Part shown: positions 23,677 to 32,715 of the stretch, one piece after another
Numbering within the stretch: the first letter of the stretch is position 1
Layout of the letters: every line of letters starts with the position of its first letter
Source: Pseudoalteromonas atlantica
Lineage (GTDB): Bacteria > Pseudomonadota > Gammaproteobacteria > Enterobacterales > Alteromonadaceae
Assembly: GCA_007988745.1 (NCBI GenBank)
Contig: BJUT01000039.1
Coordinates: 1 to 40,341 of the forward strand
Direction: 5' to 3'
DNA length: 40,341 nt
Notes under the pieces: generated by a model
Database searches by the model: none
The model's input: only the letters and a program-made list of their open reading frames with translations
Told to the model about the DNA's origin: nothing
Translations under genes and position numbers: made by a program

Positions 23677-26217
23677 TTAAAATTCAAAGCTTACTTTTGC
23701 ATAATAAGTACGCCCGTCAAAGCCGTAAGGCAATGCACGTACAGGGTATTTAAACGCGCCGTTGGTAATAAAGTTAAGCACTTCGTCATCACCTAGCTCA
23801 TCTGGGGTTTCATCAAAAATATTATCAGCCCCTACCGATACGTTAAATATTTCGTTAATTTGGTAGCTAACGTTTAAATCCACTAGTACTGCTGATTCAA
23901 CTGTACTAGTTGGTTTAAACGACCCCGTAGGCGAAAGCTCACCTGGTAAAGGGATGTGGTCATTACCAAAGTATTTAACGTCTGTTTCGCCAAAGTAATT
24001 AAAGCGAAGCGTTGTTTCATACGCATCACGCTCATAGTCAAACGTTAAAGTTGCGCGCTCACCTGGCTGGCCGTCGGTAAAAAAGCTACGTTGTAAATCA
24101 TCAAACGCCACCGACTCAGGAATACCTTCCTCTGCGTTCACGTTATCAATTTTAGTGTCGTTTAAGTTACCCGCAAAGGTTACTCCAAAATTACCACCCT
24201 CTACATCAGTACGGTAAGAGGCAATAATATCAACACCTTGTGTAGTTGAATCTACAGAGTTTGAAAAGTAGTTAGCTTGCACAGCACCGGTTGCTTGAAG
24301 CGCGGCTACGGCTTCATCGCTAAAGGCAACGTCCTCTGCAGAAAGTAAACTACCAAGCGTAATACGGTCTTTAATTTCTACGCGGTAAAAATCAACCGTT
24401 AACGAAAGCTCACTTGTTACATCGTAAACAAAACCAGCACTGTAGTTAGTTGAGGTTTCAAGCTCTAGGCTATCTACACCTAACGCACTTGGAAAAGCAG
24501 TACCCGTATTTGCAGTGAACGACTGCGTAAGTGTGCCATCTGAGCCTAGGTTAGTTGTAAATGCGGTATAACCACTTTGCTGAAGCGATGGCGCTCTAAA
24601 ACCAGTCGATACCGCACCACGTACTGCAAAATCATCATTAAATTCATAACGTGTTGCTAATTTACCAATTAAGTCATCGCCCGCATCTGAAAAGTCTTCG
24701 TAGCGCAACGCACCACTTACGTTCCATGCATCCGTTACCATGGTTTCTACATCTACATAAAACGCGTAGCTGTGGCGATCGCTCTTGTTTGTTGCCTCTG
24801 GGCGCAAACCGTTATAAGCCTGAAAACCACACTCAGCAAATTGATCAGGATCGTTTACTGAAGGGTACGAAGCATCGGTATTTGCTAAACCACATGCGTA
24901 AGAGGCTTCATCGCCAGGTACTATTTCGTAGTTTTCTTTACGGTATTCTGCACCAATAGTTACATATAAAGGCTCATTTCGGCCAATATCAACGATGCCG
25001 TTAAAATCAGCATTAACTGTTGTTTGATCAAATCTAAAACCACCAGAGTAACCGCCGCTTGGGCCTGCATTTGCAGCTATATCGGCATCGCTTGCATCTG
25101 GGTTGTTAAATACGTACTCCGCCGCATAAGAGGCATTTATAGTATTACGTGAGGTAAAGTCGTATTGGTTTTCACCATACACTGCCGATACATCGTATCC
25201 CCAATCTGGGTTTATATCGCCTCTAAAACCAACCGCTACTGAAATATCTTCAGCTTCGTTATAAATGCGGGGTAAAAAACCATCGCTGTATACTTGCGTT
25301 ACATTTTTAGACGCTTCGTTAAAGTTACGGTAAAAACCATTACCCAGCGCGGTACGCTCAGAATAGCCACCAAATGAGTACAATTCGCTGTCGCCCATTG
25401 GCAAAGCCATGTTGTAAAACAACGAGGTAAATTCACTTTCTGAGTTACCTTGGCCCCAACGTACATCTTCACTCAGCGTGCCTGGCTCAACATTTAACGA
25501 CCCACCGGTATCGCGCTCTGCACGGTTAGTGCCATCGGCATCACGATACTCAAGCGATAAATTAATAAAGCCGCCTTCGTTACCTAAGTCAAAACCACGG
25601 TTTAAACCTGCAGAAAGCGTATCGCCGTCGCCTTCACTGGTGCCGCCGTACTGTACGTAACCCGTTGTTACGCCAGTTGAATTATTAAGCGATAAATTAA
25701 TTACGCCAGCTATCGCGTCAGAGCCATATTTAGCTGCTGCGCCATCGCGTAGTACTTCTACACCTTTAAGCGCAGTTAGCGGAATGGCGTTCATGTCGGT
25801 GCCGGCAGCGCCTGCACCTACAGTGCCATTAAGGCCAAAAATAGATTGATTATGGCGGCGCTTACCGTTAACCAACACTAACGTTTGATCTGGCTGTAAG
25901 CCGCGCAGCGTTGCTGGTCTAAATAAATCAGAGCCATCAGATACTTGCGTACGAGAAAAGTTAAACGACGGAGCAGTAGCTTGCAGACTCTGCCCTAGTT
26001 CTGTAAAGCCGCCTTTGTTTAAATCATCAGCGTCTATTAAATCAATAGGTGACGAAGACTCAGTAGAGGTGCGGTTAGAAACGCGCGACCCTAATACAGA
26101 AATTTGTTCGATATTTTGTGCAGCCTCAACAGGTGCTTCTTGAGCGCTTACGATGCTTGGTGCGCTTACGGCAAACGCAACAGCGGCAGCTAATGTATTT
26201 AAACGGTATGTTGACAT
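23677..26217 (-). CDS. TonB-dependent outer-membrane receptor
   Basis: An 846-aa gated outer-membrane channel that imports a ligand using TonB and proton-motive force. The signal peptide spans about 1-25 (LAAAVAFAVSAPSIVSA). A TonB-box-like stretch lies at IEQISVLGSR (about 37-46). The plug domain runs to about 190 (ATLRGLQPDQTLVLVNGKRRH, DMNAIPLTALKGVEVLRDGAAAKYGSDAIAGVINL). The beta barrel fills the rest and ends in the aromatic YYAKVSFEF. Two cysteines appear in a barrel loop (YACGL, AECGF). The length suits a siderophore- or oligosaccharide-type receptor; no Fur box or partner gene identifies the substrate. It is monocistronic with a strong terminator and a leader hairpin. Confidence 0.92.
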   Translation of the reverse strand: MSTYRLNTLAAAVAFAVSAPSIVSAQEAPVEAAQNIEQISVLGSRVSNRTSTESSSPIDLIDADDLNKGGFTELGQSLQATAPSFNFSRTQVSDGSDLFRPATLRGLQPDQTLVLVNGKRRHNQSIFGLNGTVGAGAAGTDMNAIPLTALKGVEVLRDGAAAKYGSDAIAGVINLSLNNSTGVTTGYVQYGGTSEGDGDTLSAGLNRGFDLGNEGGFINLSLEYRDADGTNRAERDTGGSLNVEPGTLSEDVRWGQGNSESEFTSLFYNMALPMGDSELYSFGGYSERTALGNGFYRNFNEASKNVTQVYSDGFLPRIYNEAEDISVAVGFRGDINPDWGYDVSAVYGENQYDFTSRNTINASYAAEYVFNNPDASDADIAANAGPSGGYSGGFRFDQTTVNADFNGIVDIGRNEPLYVTIGAEYRKENYEIVPGDEASYACGLANTDASYPSVNDPDQFAECGFQAYNGLRPEATNKSDRHSYAFYVDVETMVTDAWNVSGALRYEDFSDAGDDLIGKLATRYEFNDDFAVRGAVSTGFRAPSLQQSGYTAFTTNLGSDGTLTQSFTANTGTAFPSALGVDSLELETSTNYSAGFVYDVTSELSLTVDFYRVEIKDRITLGSLLSAEDVAFSDEAVAALQATGAVQANYFSNSVDSTTQGVDIIASYRTDVEGGNFGVTFAGNLNDTKIDNVNAEEGIPESVAFDDLQRSFFTDGQPGERATLTFDYERDAYETTLRFNYFGETDVKYFGNDHIPLPGELSPTGSFKPTSTVESAVLVDLNVSYQINEIFNVSVGADNIFDETPDELGDDEVLNFITNGAFKYPVRALPYGFDGRTYYAKVSFEF

Positions 26218-26257
26218 GGTGACGACCCTGTTTAGTGTGTTCTTTAATATTTGTTAT

Positions 26258-26276
26258 TGCGATGTAACGCATCGCA
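26258..26276 (-). promoter_or_regulatory. Stem-loop in the leader of the TonB receptor gene
   Basis: TGCGATG (26258-26264) and CATCGCA (26270-26276) form a perfect 7-bp stem around taacg, centred about 50 bases upstream of the start codon. It could be an operator or a leader-RNA control element. The rest of the 227-bp gap up to the histidine kinase gene shows only AT-rich sequence. Confidence 0.4.
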
Positions 26277-26444
26277 CTGGGGAACATCCTAGCAACATAT
26301 GCAAATAAAAAGAAATGAAAAAAACTAAATAATAGGTCTAACTATGCAAAAAAATGTAAATACAAAAAAATAACACTTAAACTTGTTCAAAACACATACA
26401 ATTAAGGATTTTAATTTCAACCCCAAATTAAATTAACACTTTAT

Positions 26445-27428
26445 TTACAATGGGTTTATCACGCTTTCTTGTACTTTTACGGGTAACCAACAACAAATGG
26501 TAGTACCTGTTCCTAAAGTACTGCTAACTTCTATTTTTCCGCCGTGATCTTGCAAAATAAAGTTAACAACGGTCATTCCTATTCCTATTCCTAATGAGTG
26601 GGCGGTTTTATGTGTAGTAAAAAAAGGCTTAAAAAGGTGCGCTTGGGTATTTTCATCCATTCCACAACCGTTATCTTTCACTTTTATACATACCCCCTCA
26701 TTTTGCTGCGTTACGCTTAGTTCAATAATGGTGCCTTTTTCTAATTCATGTTCGCATGCTTGTTGAGCATTTAATAACAGCTCAACAAAAATTTGATGAA
26801 TAGACGACAGCTCCCCCCAAATAAGCGGCACTTGCTCAAAGTTGGTTTTTATTTCGCAGTATTTAAGCTGCCCTTGCAACACGCCTAAAGCAGAGCCTGC
26901 AACCTCGCTTACATCTAAATATTGCTTGTTATGGGTACTTGTAAATTGGCTAAGGTTTAATAAATTATGCACGGTTTGCTTTATGCGCTTTAAACCATCT
27001 AGGCTTTCGCTCAACTGCGAGTAAATTTCGTGTCCATTCCATGCCAGTTCGTATTGTTTTTTTAGATCAACCAACACGTTTTTAAATTGCCCTGCATTTA
27101 ATTGGCCGGTTAAAAACTGCTCGTTATAGTGAAGAGATTTTGATAAAAGAGGGCTAACATATTGCAAGCTTTCTATATTACTAATTACATACGAAAGCGG
27201 GTTATTTATTTCATGCGCAATACTGCAAGACAAAACACCCACACTTGCCATTTTGTCGGCCTGAACAAACATTTGCTGATACAAAGACAGCTCAGCAACG
27301 TTTTTGGTTAGTTCGCCATTTAACACAACTAACAATTGGCTTTTATCGGCAAGCAGTTGCTCTGCGGCTATACGCTTTTGCTGCTCATCTAAAAAGGCTT
27401 GTTTGTAATCGTCGGTTAAAGTGCTCAT
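26445..27428 (-). CDS. Sensor histidine kinase (soluble, no membrane segment)
   Basis: A 327-aa kinase. The start at 27428 (MSTLTDDYKQAFLDEQQKR) is preferred since GGAG lies eight bases upstream; an in-frame ATG at 27491 would add an atypical basic leader. It starts with a coiled coil (about 5-50), then the H box SIAHEINNPLSYVISN with H72. The ATPase boxes follow: ELLLNAQQA (N), VKDNGCGMDE (G1), LFKPFFTTH (F) and GIGIGMTVVNFILQDHGG (G2). It lacks a transmembrane or periplasmic sensor, so the signal is cytoplasmic. It diverges from a response-regulator gene at 27540 and the two probably form a pair. This HisKA/HATPase layout is like kinases paired with HD-GYP regulators in marine gammaproteobacteria. 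Confidence 0.88.
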   Translation of the reverse strand: MSTLTDDYKQAFLDEQQKRIAAEQLLADKSQLLVVLNGELTKNVAELSLYQQMFVQADKMASVGVLSCSIAHEINNPLSYVISNIESLQYVSPLLSKSLHYNEQFLTGQLNAGQFKNVLVDLKKQYELAWNGHEIYSQLSESLDGLKRIKQTVHNLLNLSQFTSTHNKQYLDVSEVAGSALGVLQGQLKYCEIKTNFEQVPLIWGELSSIHQIFVELLLNAQQACEHELEKGTIIELSVTQQNEGVCIKVKDNGCGMDENTQAHLFKPFFTTHKTAHSLGIGIGMTVVNFILQDHGGKIEVSSTLGTGTTICCWLPVKVQESVINPL

Positions 27429-27539
27429 CCTATTCGCTCCATAAATACGCATCCATGTATAACGTTTAGTTTGCCATACGTAATTATGCAAACTAGGGGC
27501 AATTTTTAGGCTATGCTTATTATTTTAAAAGGTAGCACT

Positions 27540-28871
27540 ATGACCAAACCAGCAGACGCTGCACATTCAATCACTGCCGTAGATGTACTTTGTGTTGATG
27601 ACGACGAAATTGTTCTGCGCTCACTAACCTCCTTATTAAAAAATAATAACTTTAGTTTTATGACCTGCAAAAGCCCAGTGCAAGCGCTTGAGCTTTTAAA
27701 CAGCCACGAATTTAGCTTAATTATTAGCGACATGAAAATGCCCACCATGAATGGCGCGCAATTTTTAGAGCAAGCCCGTAACAAAGCCCCCGAAACACAA
27801 CGTATTTTATTAACCGGCTACGCTGAAATAGAAACCACCCTAGCCGCTGTAAACCTAGCGCAAATTAACGGCTACATTCAAAAACCATGGCAAAACGATA
27901 TGCTTTTGCGCAGCATTAACGACAGCATCGAAAAATTTCAGCTAAAAAAACAAAACAAGCAACTCGAGCAGCAAGTAAAACAGCAAAACAAAGAACTTCT
28001 CGAATTAAATAACTCATTAGAGCAACGAGTAGAAAAGCGTACAAAACAAATTAAGCAAGTACTTAAACAGCTAGAAGATGCCAACGAGCGCGAAAAACAC
28101 GAACACAAAGCCACCGTAGAGCTACTTTATAATTTTATAAACGCCAATCCGTACTTAGATGGCAATAAAGCGCAAAAAATTGCCGACACCTGCACCCAAA
28201 TAGCACTGTACTTAAACCTTTCGCAAAAAAGTATAGATTTAGCCCCCATGGCGGGTTACTTAGCGCAAATAGGTTTGCTTGCTATGGACCCAGAACTCTA
28301 TAAAAAGCCAGTGAGTCGGCTAAGCGAGCAACAGCGCAAAGCCTTTTATACACACCCAAGCACAGCACAATTAATGCTTATGCCTGCTATACATTTACAT
28401 GATGTATCTGATGCAATTTATCATCAATATGAGCGCTTTAACGGCAACGGTTTACCAAAAGGATTAGCAGCAAACGACATTCCTATTGGCGCTATGGTGC
28501 TTAGCGTTGCTCGCGATTATTGGAACGCATTTGAACAAAGCCAAAGCCCCACAGACAAAGAGCGCCACAGCGATGCGCTCGAAAGCGTTAAAATGTACAG
28601 TGGCACTTTTTACCACCCTAAAATTGTGCGCGCACTCGAGGCAAGCCATAGCAAATTAAATGAGCAACTTAATAATGCGGGCTCTATTATTATATGCAGC
28701 GCTCAAGAGCTAAAAGCCAATATGATTTTAGGCCATACGTTACACAGCCACAGCGGTATTATGTTGTTACCTAAAGGCCATGTGTTTGGTAAAAAATCCA
28801 TCGAAAAACTACAGCAACTAGAAGCCAAAAAACCGACCCCATTTAGAATAATGGTAAAAAGCGCTAAATGA
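27540..28871 (+). CDS. Response regulator with degenerate HD-GYP output domain
   Basis: A 443-aa protein. The ATG at 27540 follows AAAGGTAG; an in-frame ATG at 27513 is less likely. The receiver domain (about 16-130) has DDDE acidic residues and phospho-acceptor D64 (ISDMKMP), TGYAE, and K in IQKPW. A long coiled coil follows (about 140-195, QLEQQVKQQNKELLELNNSLEQR). The output resembles an HD-GYP phosphodiesterase for cyclic di-GMP, but the metal-binding HD is replaced by AGYLAQIGL (238-246), and HHExxDGxGYP reads YHQYERFNGNGLP (N301-P306). It is likely non-catalytic, acting as a c-di-GMP-binding or protein-interaction platform. It lies divergent to the histidine kinase. Confidence 0.85.
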   Translation: MTKPADAAHSITAVDVLCVDDDEIVLRSLTSLLKNNNFSFMTCKSPVQALELLNSHEFSLIISDMKMPTMNGAQFLEQARNKAPETQRILLTGYAEIETTLAAVNLAQINGYIQKPWQNDMLLRSINDSIEKFQLKKQNKQLEQQVKQQNKELLELNNSLEQRVEKRTKQIKQVLKQLEDANEREKHEHKATVELLYNFINANPYLDGNKAQKIADTCTQIALYLNLSQKSIDLAPMAGYLAQIGLLAMDPELYKKPVSRLSEQQRKAFYTHPSTAQLMLMPAIHLHDVSDAIYHQYERFNGNGLPKGLAANDIPIGAMVLSVARDYWNAFEQSQSPTDKERHSDALESVKMYSGTFYHPKIVRALEASHSKLNEQLNNAGSIIICSAQELKANMILGHTLHSHSGIMLLPKGHVFGKKSIEKLQQLEAKKPTPFRIMVKSAK

Positions 28872-28971
28872 GTGATCTAAACTGTGGCTTTTTTCGTTAC
28901 AATTACCGTAAATAAGCTAAACTAATTCAAACAGGTACCTGTTAATCTGGGTATAAATTTTAAACTGTTTA

Positions 28972-29134
28972 ATACCAATCCGCTTAATTAAGTAATTTAT
29001 TTTGAGGGTGGAAAAACGTGTAGATAGCTAGGCAAAAAAATTCGCTATTTAGTTGTTCTAAATGAGAATCTTTTAACGCTGGTAGCGACACGTTTAGCCC
29101 CGCAAAATGATCAAGTAATATTGTGAATTGGTAT
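28972..29134. repeat. MITE-like dispersed repeat with terminal inverted repeats, upstream of hemH
   Basis: This 163-bp element begins ATACCAAT (28972-28979) and ends ATTGGTAT (29127-29134), exact inverted ends. Inside, the two halves are loosely complementary (AAACGTGT near the left, ACACGTTT near the right; AGTAATTTATTTTG against AAAATGATCAAGTAAT), so it folds as one long hairpin. There is no reading frame. A second, partial copy is at 1-94. It ends about 11 bases before the SD of hemH, so it may supply or disturb hemH promoter signals. Confidence 0.8.
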
Positions 29135-29157
29135 CACATTGCTTTAAGGAGCACAGC

Positions 29158-30177
29158 GTGTCGCGATTTTCTGCAGTCACTGACAATCCCCACGACGGAC
29201 GTTTTAATCAAAAAACGGGCATTTTACTTACCAACTTAGGCAGCCCAGACGCGCCCACGCCAGCGGCACTGCGTACCTACTTACGTGAATTTTTATCCGA
29301 TCCGCGCATTGTAGAAATTCCACGTTTAGTGTGGATGATAATACTGCACGGTATAATTTTGCGTATTCGCCCTAAGCGCTCAGCAAAACTATACGAAAGC
29401 ATTTGGACCGAAAACGGCTCGCCGCTAACGCATATTACCCGCTTGCAGCGCGACAAACTAAACGCGCTACTCCAAGAGCAAGGTTATATCAATACCGAAG
29501 TTGTTATGGCCATGCGTTACGGCAACCCTTCAATAGAGGCGGGCCTTGAAGAGCTGCGCGATAAAGGCCTAACGCGCATAATTGTACTACCGCTTTACCC
29601 GCAATACTCAAGCCCTACCACCGGCTCAACATTTGATGCCGTATCAAGAGTATTGCAAAAATGGCGCTGGGTGCCAGAGCTACACTTTGTAAATGGTTAT
29701 CACAAAAACACCGCTTACATTGATTCGTTAGCTAGCAGCATTAGTGAAGATTTAGAAAAAAACGGCATGCCACAAAAATTAGTTTTTTCATACCACGGTA
29801 TGCCAAAGCTATTTTTAGATAGAGGCGACCTTTACCACTGCCTATGTTTGCAAACCACGCGTTTAGTGGTTGAAAAACTAGGCCTTGATAAAGATAAAGT
29901 AATTAGCACTTTTCAAAGCCGCTTTGGTAAAGCCGAATGGTTAAAGCCATACACCGACGCCACGCTTGCATCGTTACCTGATGAAAACATTACCGACGTT
30001 GCAATTTTAAGCCCTGCTTTTAGCGCCGATTGCTTAGAAACACTCGAAGAGCTTGAAGAAGAAAACCGCGAAATTTTTGAAAATGCAGGCGGCGAAAAGT
30101 ACCGTTACATAGCCGCTTTAAACGACAGAGACGATCACATTAACGCTTTATATGATGTGCTAAAACCAATGCTTTAA
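29158..30177 (+). CDS. hemH: Ferrochelatase HemH
   Basis: A 339-aa ferrochelatase that inserts Fe2+ into protoporphyrin IX, the last step of heme b synthesis. The GTG start at 29158 follows AAGGAG by seven bases. Motifs: GILLTNLGSPDAPTPAALRTYL, PLYPQYSSPTTGST, the catalytic histidine in VFSYHGMP, YHCLCLQTTRL, FQSRFGKAEWLKPYT and the catalytic acidic patch FSADCLETLEELEEENREIF. The length is a little above the 320 aa of E. coli. The protein is peripheral on the inner membrane face. It stands alone here, separated from heme-pathway genes; regulation may be shaped by the MITE-like element just upstream. A strong bidirectional terminator follows. Confidence 0.95.
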   Translation: MSRFSAVTDNPHDGRFNQKTGILLTNLGSPDAPTPAALRTYLREFLSDPRIVEIPRLVWMIILHGIILRIRPKRSAKLYESIWTENGSPLTHITRLQRDKLNALLQEQGYINTEVVMAMRYGNPSIEAGLEELRDKGLTRIIVLPLYPQYSSPTTGSTFDAVSRVLQKWRWVPELHFVNGYHKNTAYIDSLASSISEDLEKNGMPQKLVFSYHGMPKLFLDRGDLYHCLCLQTTRLVVEKLGLDKDKVISTFQSRFGKAEWLKPYTDATLASLPDENITDVAILSPAFSADCLETLEELEEENREIFENAGGEKYRYIAALNDRDDHINALYDVLKPML

Positions 30178-30200
30178 ACGCATCTTTATTGCCTTAACGT

Positions 30201-30234
30201 AAAAAAGCGGTGTTAAATTTAACACCGCTTTTTT
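30201..30234. terminator. Bidirectional terminator between hemH and benE
   Basis: A 34-bp perfect palindrome: AAAAAAGCGGTGTTAAA (30201-30217) and its exact complement to 30234. U-runs exist in both directions, so it serves hemH (+) and benE (-). Confidence 0.93.
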
Positions 30235-30296
30235 GATTGTAAGGTAAGCATTTATTAAATGTCATAGCCACTATTTTGCGCGAGCAGGCTTCGCGC

Positions 30297-30375
30297 CTAC
30301 CGACAAAATTAACACCGAGGTAAATTACCCTGTAGACGCGCAGCTTGCTGGCGTTTTAAAAGCAACGCTTTTACC
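30297..30375 (+). repeat. Dispersed repeat, second copy of 22005-22082
   Basis: Matches 22005-22082 with about ten differences. GCGCGAGCAGGCTTCGCGCC just upstream is another frequent word (compare 22482-22503, 39672-39690, 40203-40222). It lies between the hemH/benE terminator and the benE stop. Confidence 0.7.
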
Positions 30376-30403
30376 TGCTAAACGTATTCGTTAACGTTTT
30401 TCT

Positions 30404-31561
30404 TTAACTTTTACGTGTGATCATCAACGTACAAACGCCTGCAATTATTCCCCAAAACGCAGAGCCCACCGAAAGCATGGTTAAATTAGATGCGGTTACC
30501 AAAAACGTAACTATTGCAGCCTCTGTGTATTGGGCTGAGCTTAAAGCTTGCTGCAAGCTATTAGCAATAGTGCCAAACAACGCAATACCCGCTAAGGCTA
30601 AAATTAATGCCTGCGGTAAACTTGCCACTAAACCAACAAGCGTTGCCGCGCAAAGTGCCATAACAATATAAAATACGCCTGCGGCAATACTTGCCCAATA
30701 GCGTTTATCGGGATTTTTATCGGCCTCATCGCTCATACAAATAGCAGCGGTAATAGCGGCTAAATTAATAGAGTACGTACCAAACGGCGCAGTTAAAATA
30801 TTAATAAAACCAGTTACATTAAGCGTAGCTGAGATGGGCGCTTTATAATTATGAGCCTTTAGTACAGCAATACCCGGTAAGTTTTGTGAGGTCATGGTCA
30901 CTATATAAAGCGGTAAGCCAATACTTATACACGCTTGCAAGTTAAACACCGGTGCTATGTATGTAAACTCACTTATTTTCCAATGAATAGCGCCAGTATC
31001 AATATGCCCCATTTGCCACGCCAGTAGCACGCCTGCAACTAAAACGCTAAGCATGGCAAAACGCGCAAAAAATCGTTTTCCTAAAAAATACATAAGCACC
31101 ATTAGGCCTATAACCAGGGGTAGCTCATTCATAAAATTAAATACATCTATACCAAAGGTGACCAATACGCCTGCCAGCATGGCACAGGCAAGTTCGCTCG
31201 GTATACGGTTCATTATTTTTTCAAACCAACCGGTAACCCCCGACACAAAAACCAATGTAGCGGCAAACATAAATGCACCAATGGCTTCGCCTAAATGGTA
31301 GCCCTGCGCGCTGGAAATAAGTAAAGCCGCCCCAGTGGTAGACCATGCAATTAAAACGGGCACTTTATAATAATACGACAACCCAATAGTGGTTATGCCC
31401 ATTACCAGCCCTAGCATTAAAAGCCAGCTTGCGACTAAATCGGGCGTGCCGCCAAGGGTTATAACAACTTGATAAATAAGCGCAATGGAACTTGAAAAAC
31501 CAATAATAACAGCCACCAACCCTGCGGTTGCTCGATTAAGCAGCTGATCGGAAAACGTCAT
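30404..31561 (-). CDS. benE: BenE-family benzoate/H+ symporter
   Basis: A 385-aa inner-membrane protein with about 11-12 hydrophobic helices and hardly any charged loops, typical of the BenE family (benzoate:proton symport; E. coli YdcO is a member). Landmarks: GLVAVIIGFSSSIALIYQ (helix 1), AWSTTGAALL, MLAGVLVTFGIDVF, LPLYIVTMTSQNLPGIAVL, and NLAAITAAICMSDEADKNPDKRYW, the family's conserved A-AIC..EA motif. The length fits the family (about 390 aa). No aromatic-degradation genes are nearby, so the true substrate is uncertain and may be another hydrophobic or aromatic acid. It lies alone. Confidence 0.9.
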   Translation of the reverse strand: MTFSDQLLNRATAGLVAVIIGFSSSIALIYQVVITLGGTPDLVASWLLMLGLVMGITTIGLSYYYKVPVLIAWSTTGAALLISSAQGYHLGEAIGAFMFAATLVFVSGVTGWFEKIMNRIPSELACAMLAGVLVTFGIDVFNFMNELPLVIGLMVLMYFLGKRFFARFAMLSVLVAGVLLAWQMGHIDTGAIHWKISEFTYIAPVFNLQACISIGLPLYIVTMTSQNLPGIAVLKAHNYKAPISATLNVTGFINILTAPFGTYSINLAAITAAICMSDEADKNPDKRYWASIAAGVFYIVMALCAATLVGLVASLPQALILALAGIALFGTIANSLQQALSSAQYTEAAIVTFLVTASNLTMLSVGSAFWGIIAGVCTLMITRKS

Positions 31562-31938
31562 AAAATCCCTCTTAATTTTAGATTTTTAAGCCCACAACAT
31601 ACGTTGCCTATTTACGCTTTGCAATTAGCGTTTAGGCTATTAAGCGTGAAAAATATTCATTATTTTAAAATTTTTTTTACCTATAAAGATCACACCTTTC
31701 ATTGCCAAATTAAAAACAACAACAATTATTTGCTTACGCTTACACCCCGCTAAAACTCTATAAAAACCCATCCTTTTTAGCTCAAAAAACCAAACCCATT
31801 ATAGGTAAATTGTTTATTTACAATCATTTACAATGTAAATAATTAGCACTTTTATACTATGCAAACTAACTTGATCTAATTATCCAGATGATATAAAACG
31901 TAACAATTAGTTAACCAAAAACCCCGTAAGAGAAACAA
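31562..31938. promoter_or_regulatory. 377-bp AT-rich divergent control region with symmetric site
   Basis: This spacer separates benE (-) from the propeptide-like gene (+). It holds a 15-bp near-palindrome ATTTACA-a-TGTAAAT (31826-31840), preceded by a direct copy of ATTTACAAT at 31816-31824. TATACT (31853-31858) is a possible -10 box. No gene is seen. The repeated ATTTACAAT words could bind a regulator of the secreted-protease genes. The 5' part contains only AT-rich homopolymer runs. Confidence 0.4.
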
Positions 31939-32655
31939 ATGAAACGCGCTATTTTAATAATTGTTGCCCTTGGTCTATCTGCATTTACTATTTATAAGCT
32001 GCTATTTAATACCGAAAAACCTCAGCAGGTAACGGCGCCTGTTGCAGTGGATATAGTGCCCGTTGACTCTCAATTTGCAGCAAATAAAAAAGCACCGCAG
32101 CCCATAGATATGAGTAAAGATCCCGTTAACGTAAAACCTAAAACCATTGAGGCACCAGCGCACAGCAACCAGTTTGAAGCTATAAACAAGGTATCTGCAA
32201 AAGCTAAAGAGGTACTTACCAACGCCAACGTACTACCAAGCGATTTAAACAACGAAGCCTACATAGAGTTCGACCTAAATACGTTACACGCCCTTGAAGC
32301 TGGCGACTCGTTTGATATTTCAATTCCGCAAACCGTTGAAACCTACAGCGCCGAAATCACCTCGTTATCGGAGGCGAGTAATGGCGATAAAAGCATATTT
32401 GGCCAAGTTATTGGTGCCAATGGGCAACTGCACACCACGGTTATGACCGTAGGAAACGATGCAATTTATGGGCAATTTACCGCACCTAGCGGCAATTATG
32501 TTTTTGAAAGTAAAGGTAAATATGGCTGGATTGCAGCAAAACGCGACTTATACCAAAACCACATAGAGCATCACGTAGATGCGCCCACACCAAAAACAGA
32601 TAAAACCATAGATATGTTTGCCCCAAAAAAAACTGAACAACCCAACACGCAGTAA
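31939..32655 (+). CDS. Exported/anchored propeptide-like protein preceding the metalloprotease
   Basis: A 238-aa protein. Residues 4-22 (AILIIVALGLSAFTIYKLL) form an N-terminal membrane anchor or uncleaved signal. A Pro/Lys/Val-rich linker follows to about 75. The region 100-195 (YIEFDLNTLHALEAGDSFDISIP, GDKSIFGQVIGANGQLHTTVMTVGNDAIYGQFTAPSGNYVFESKGKYGWIAA) has the beta-rich look of the pro-domain found before reprolysin-like proteases. The next gene, 60 bases away, encodes such a protease without a pro-domain. The protein may therefore be a split propeptide: a foldase, membrane-tethered inhibitor or secretion partner. It has a C-terminal Lys/Pro/Thr tail. The RBS is AGAGAAACAAATG-like, weak. 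Confidence 0.65.
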   Translation: MKRAILIIVALGLSAFTIYKLLFNTEKPQQVTAPVAVDIVPVDSQFAANKKAPQPIDMSKDPVNVKPKTIEAPAHSNQFEAINKVSAKAKEVLTNANVLPSDLNNEAYIEFDLNTLHALEAGDSFDISIPQTVETYSAEITSLSEASNGDKSIFGQVIGANGQLHTTVMTVGNDAIYGQFTAPSGNYVFESKGKYGWIAAKRDLYQNHIEHHVDAPTPKTDKTIDMFAPKKTEQPNTQ

Positions 32656-32715
32656 CCCAACTAAATCAATCAGCAGTAAAACTTCCAACCACTACATAAG
32701 TAAGGAAATATAAAA

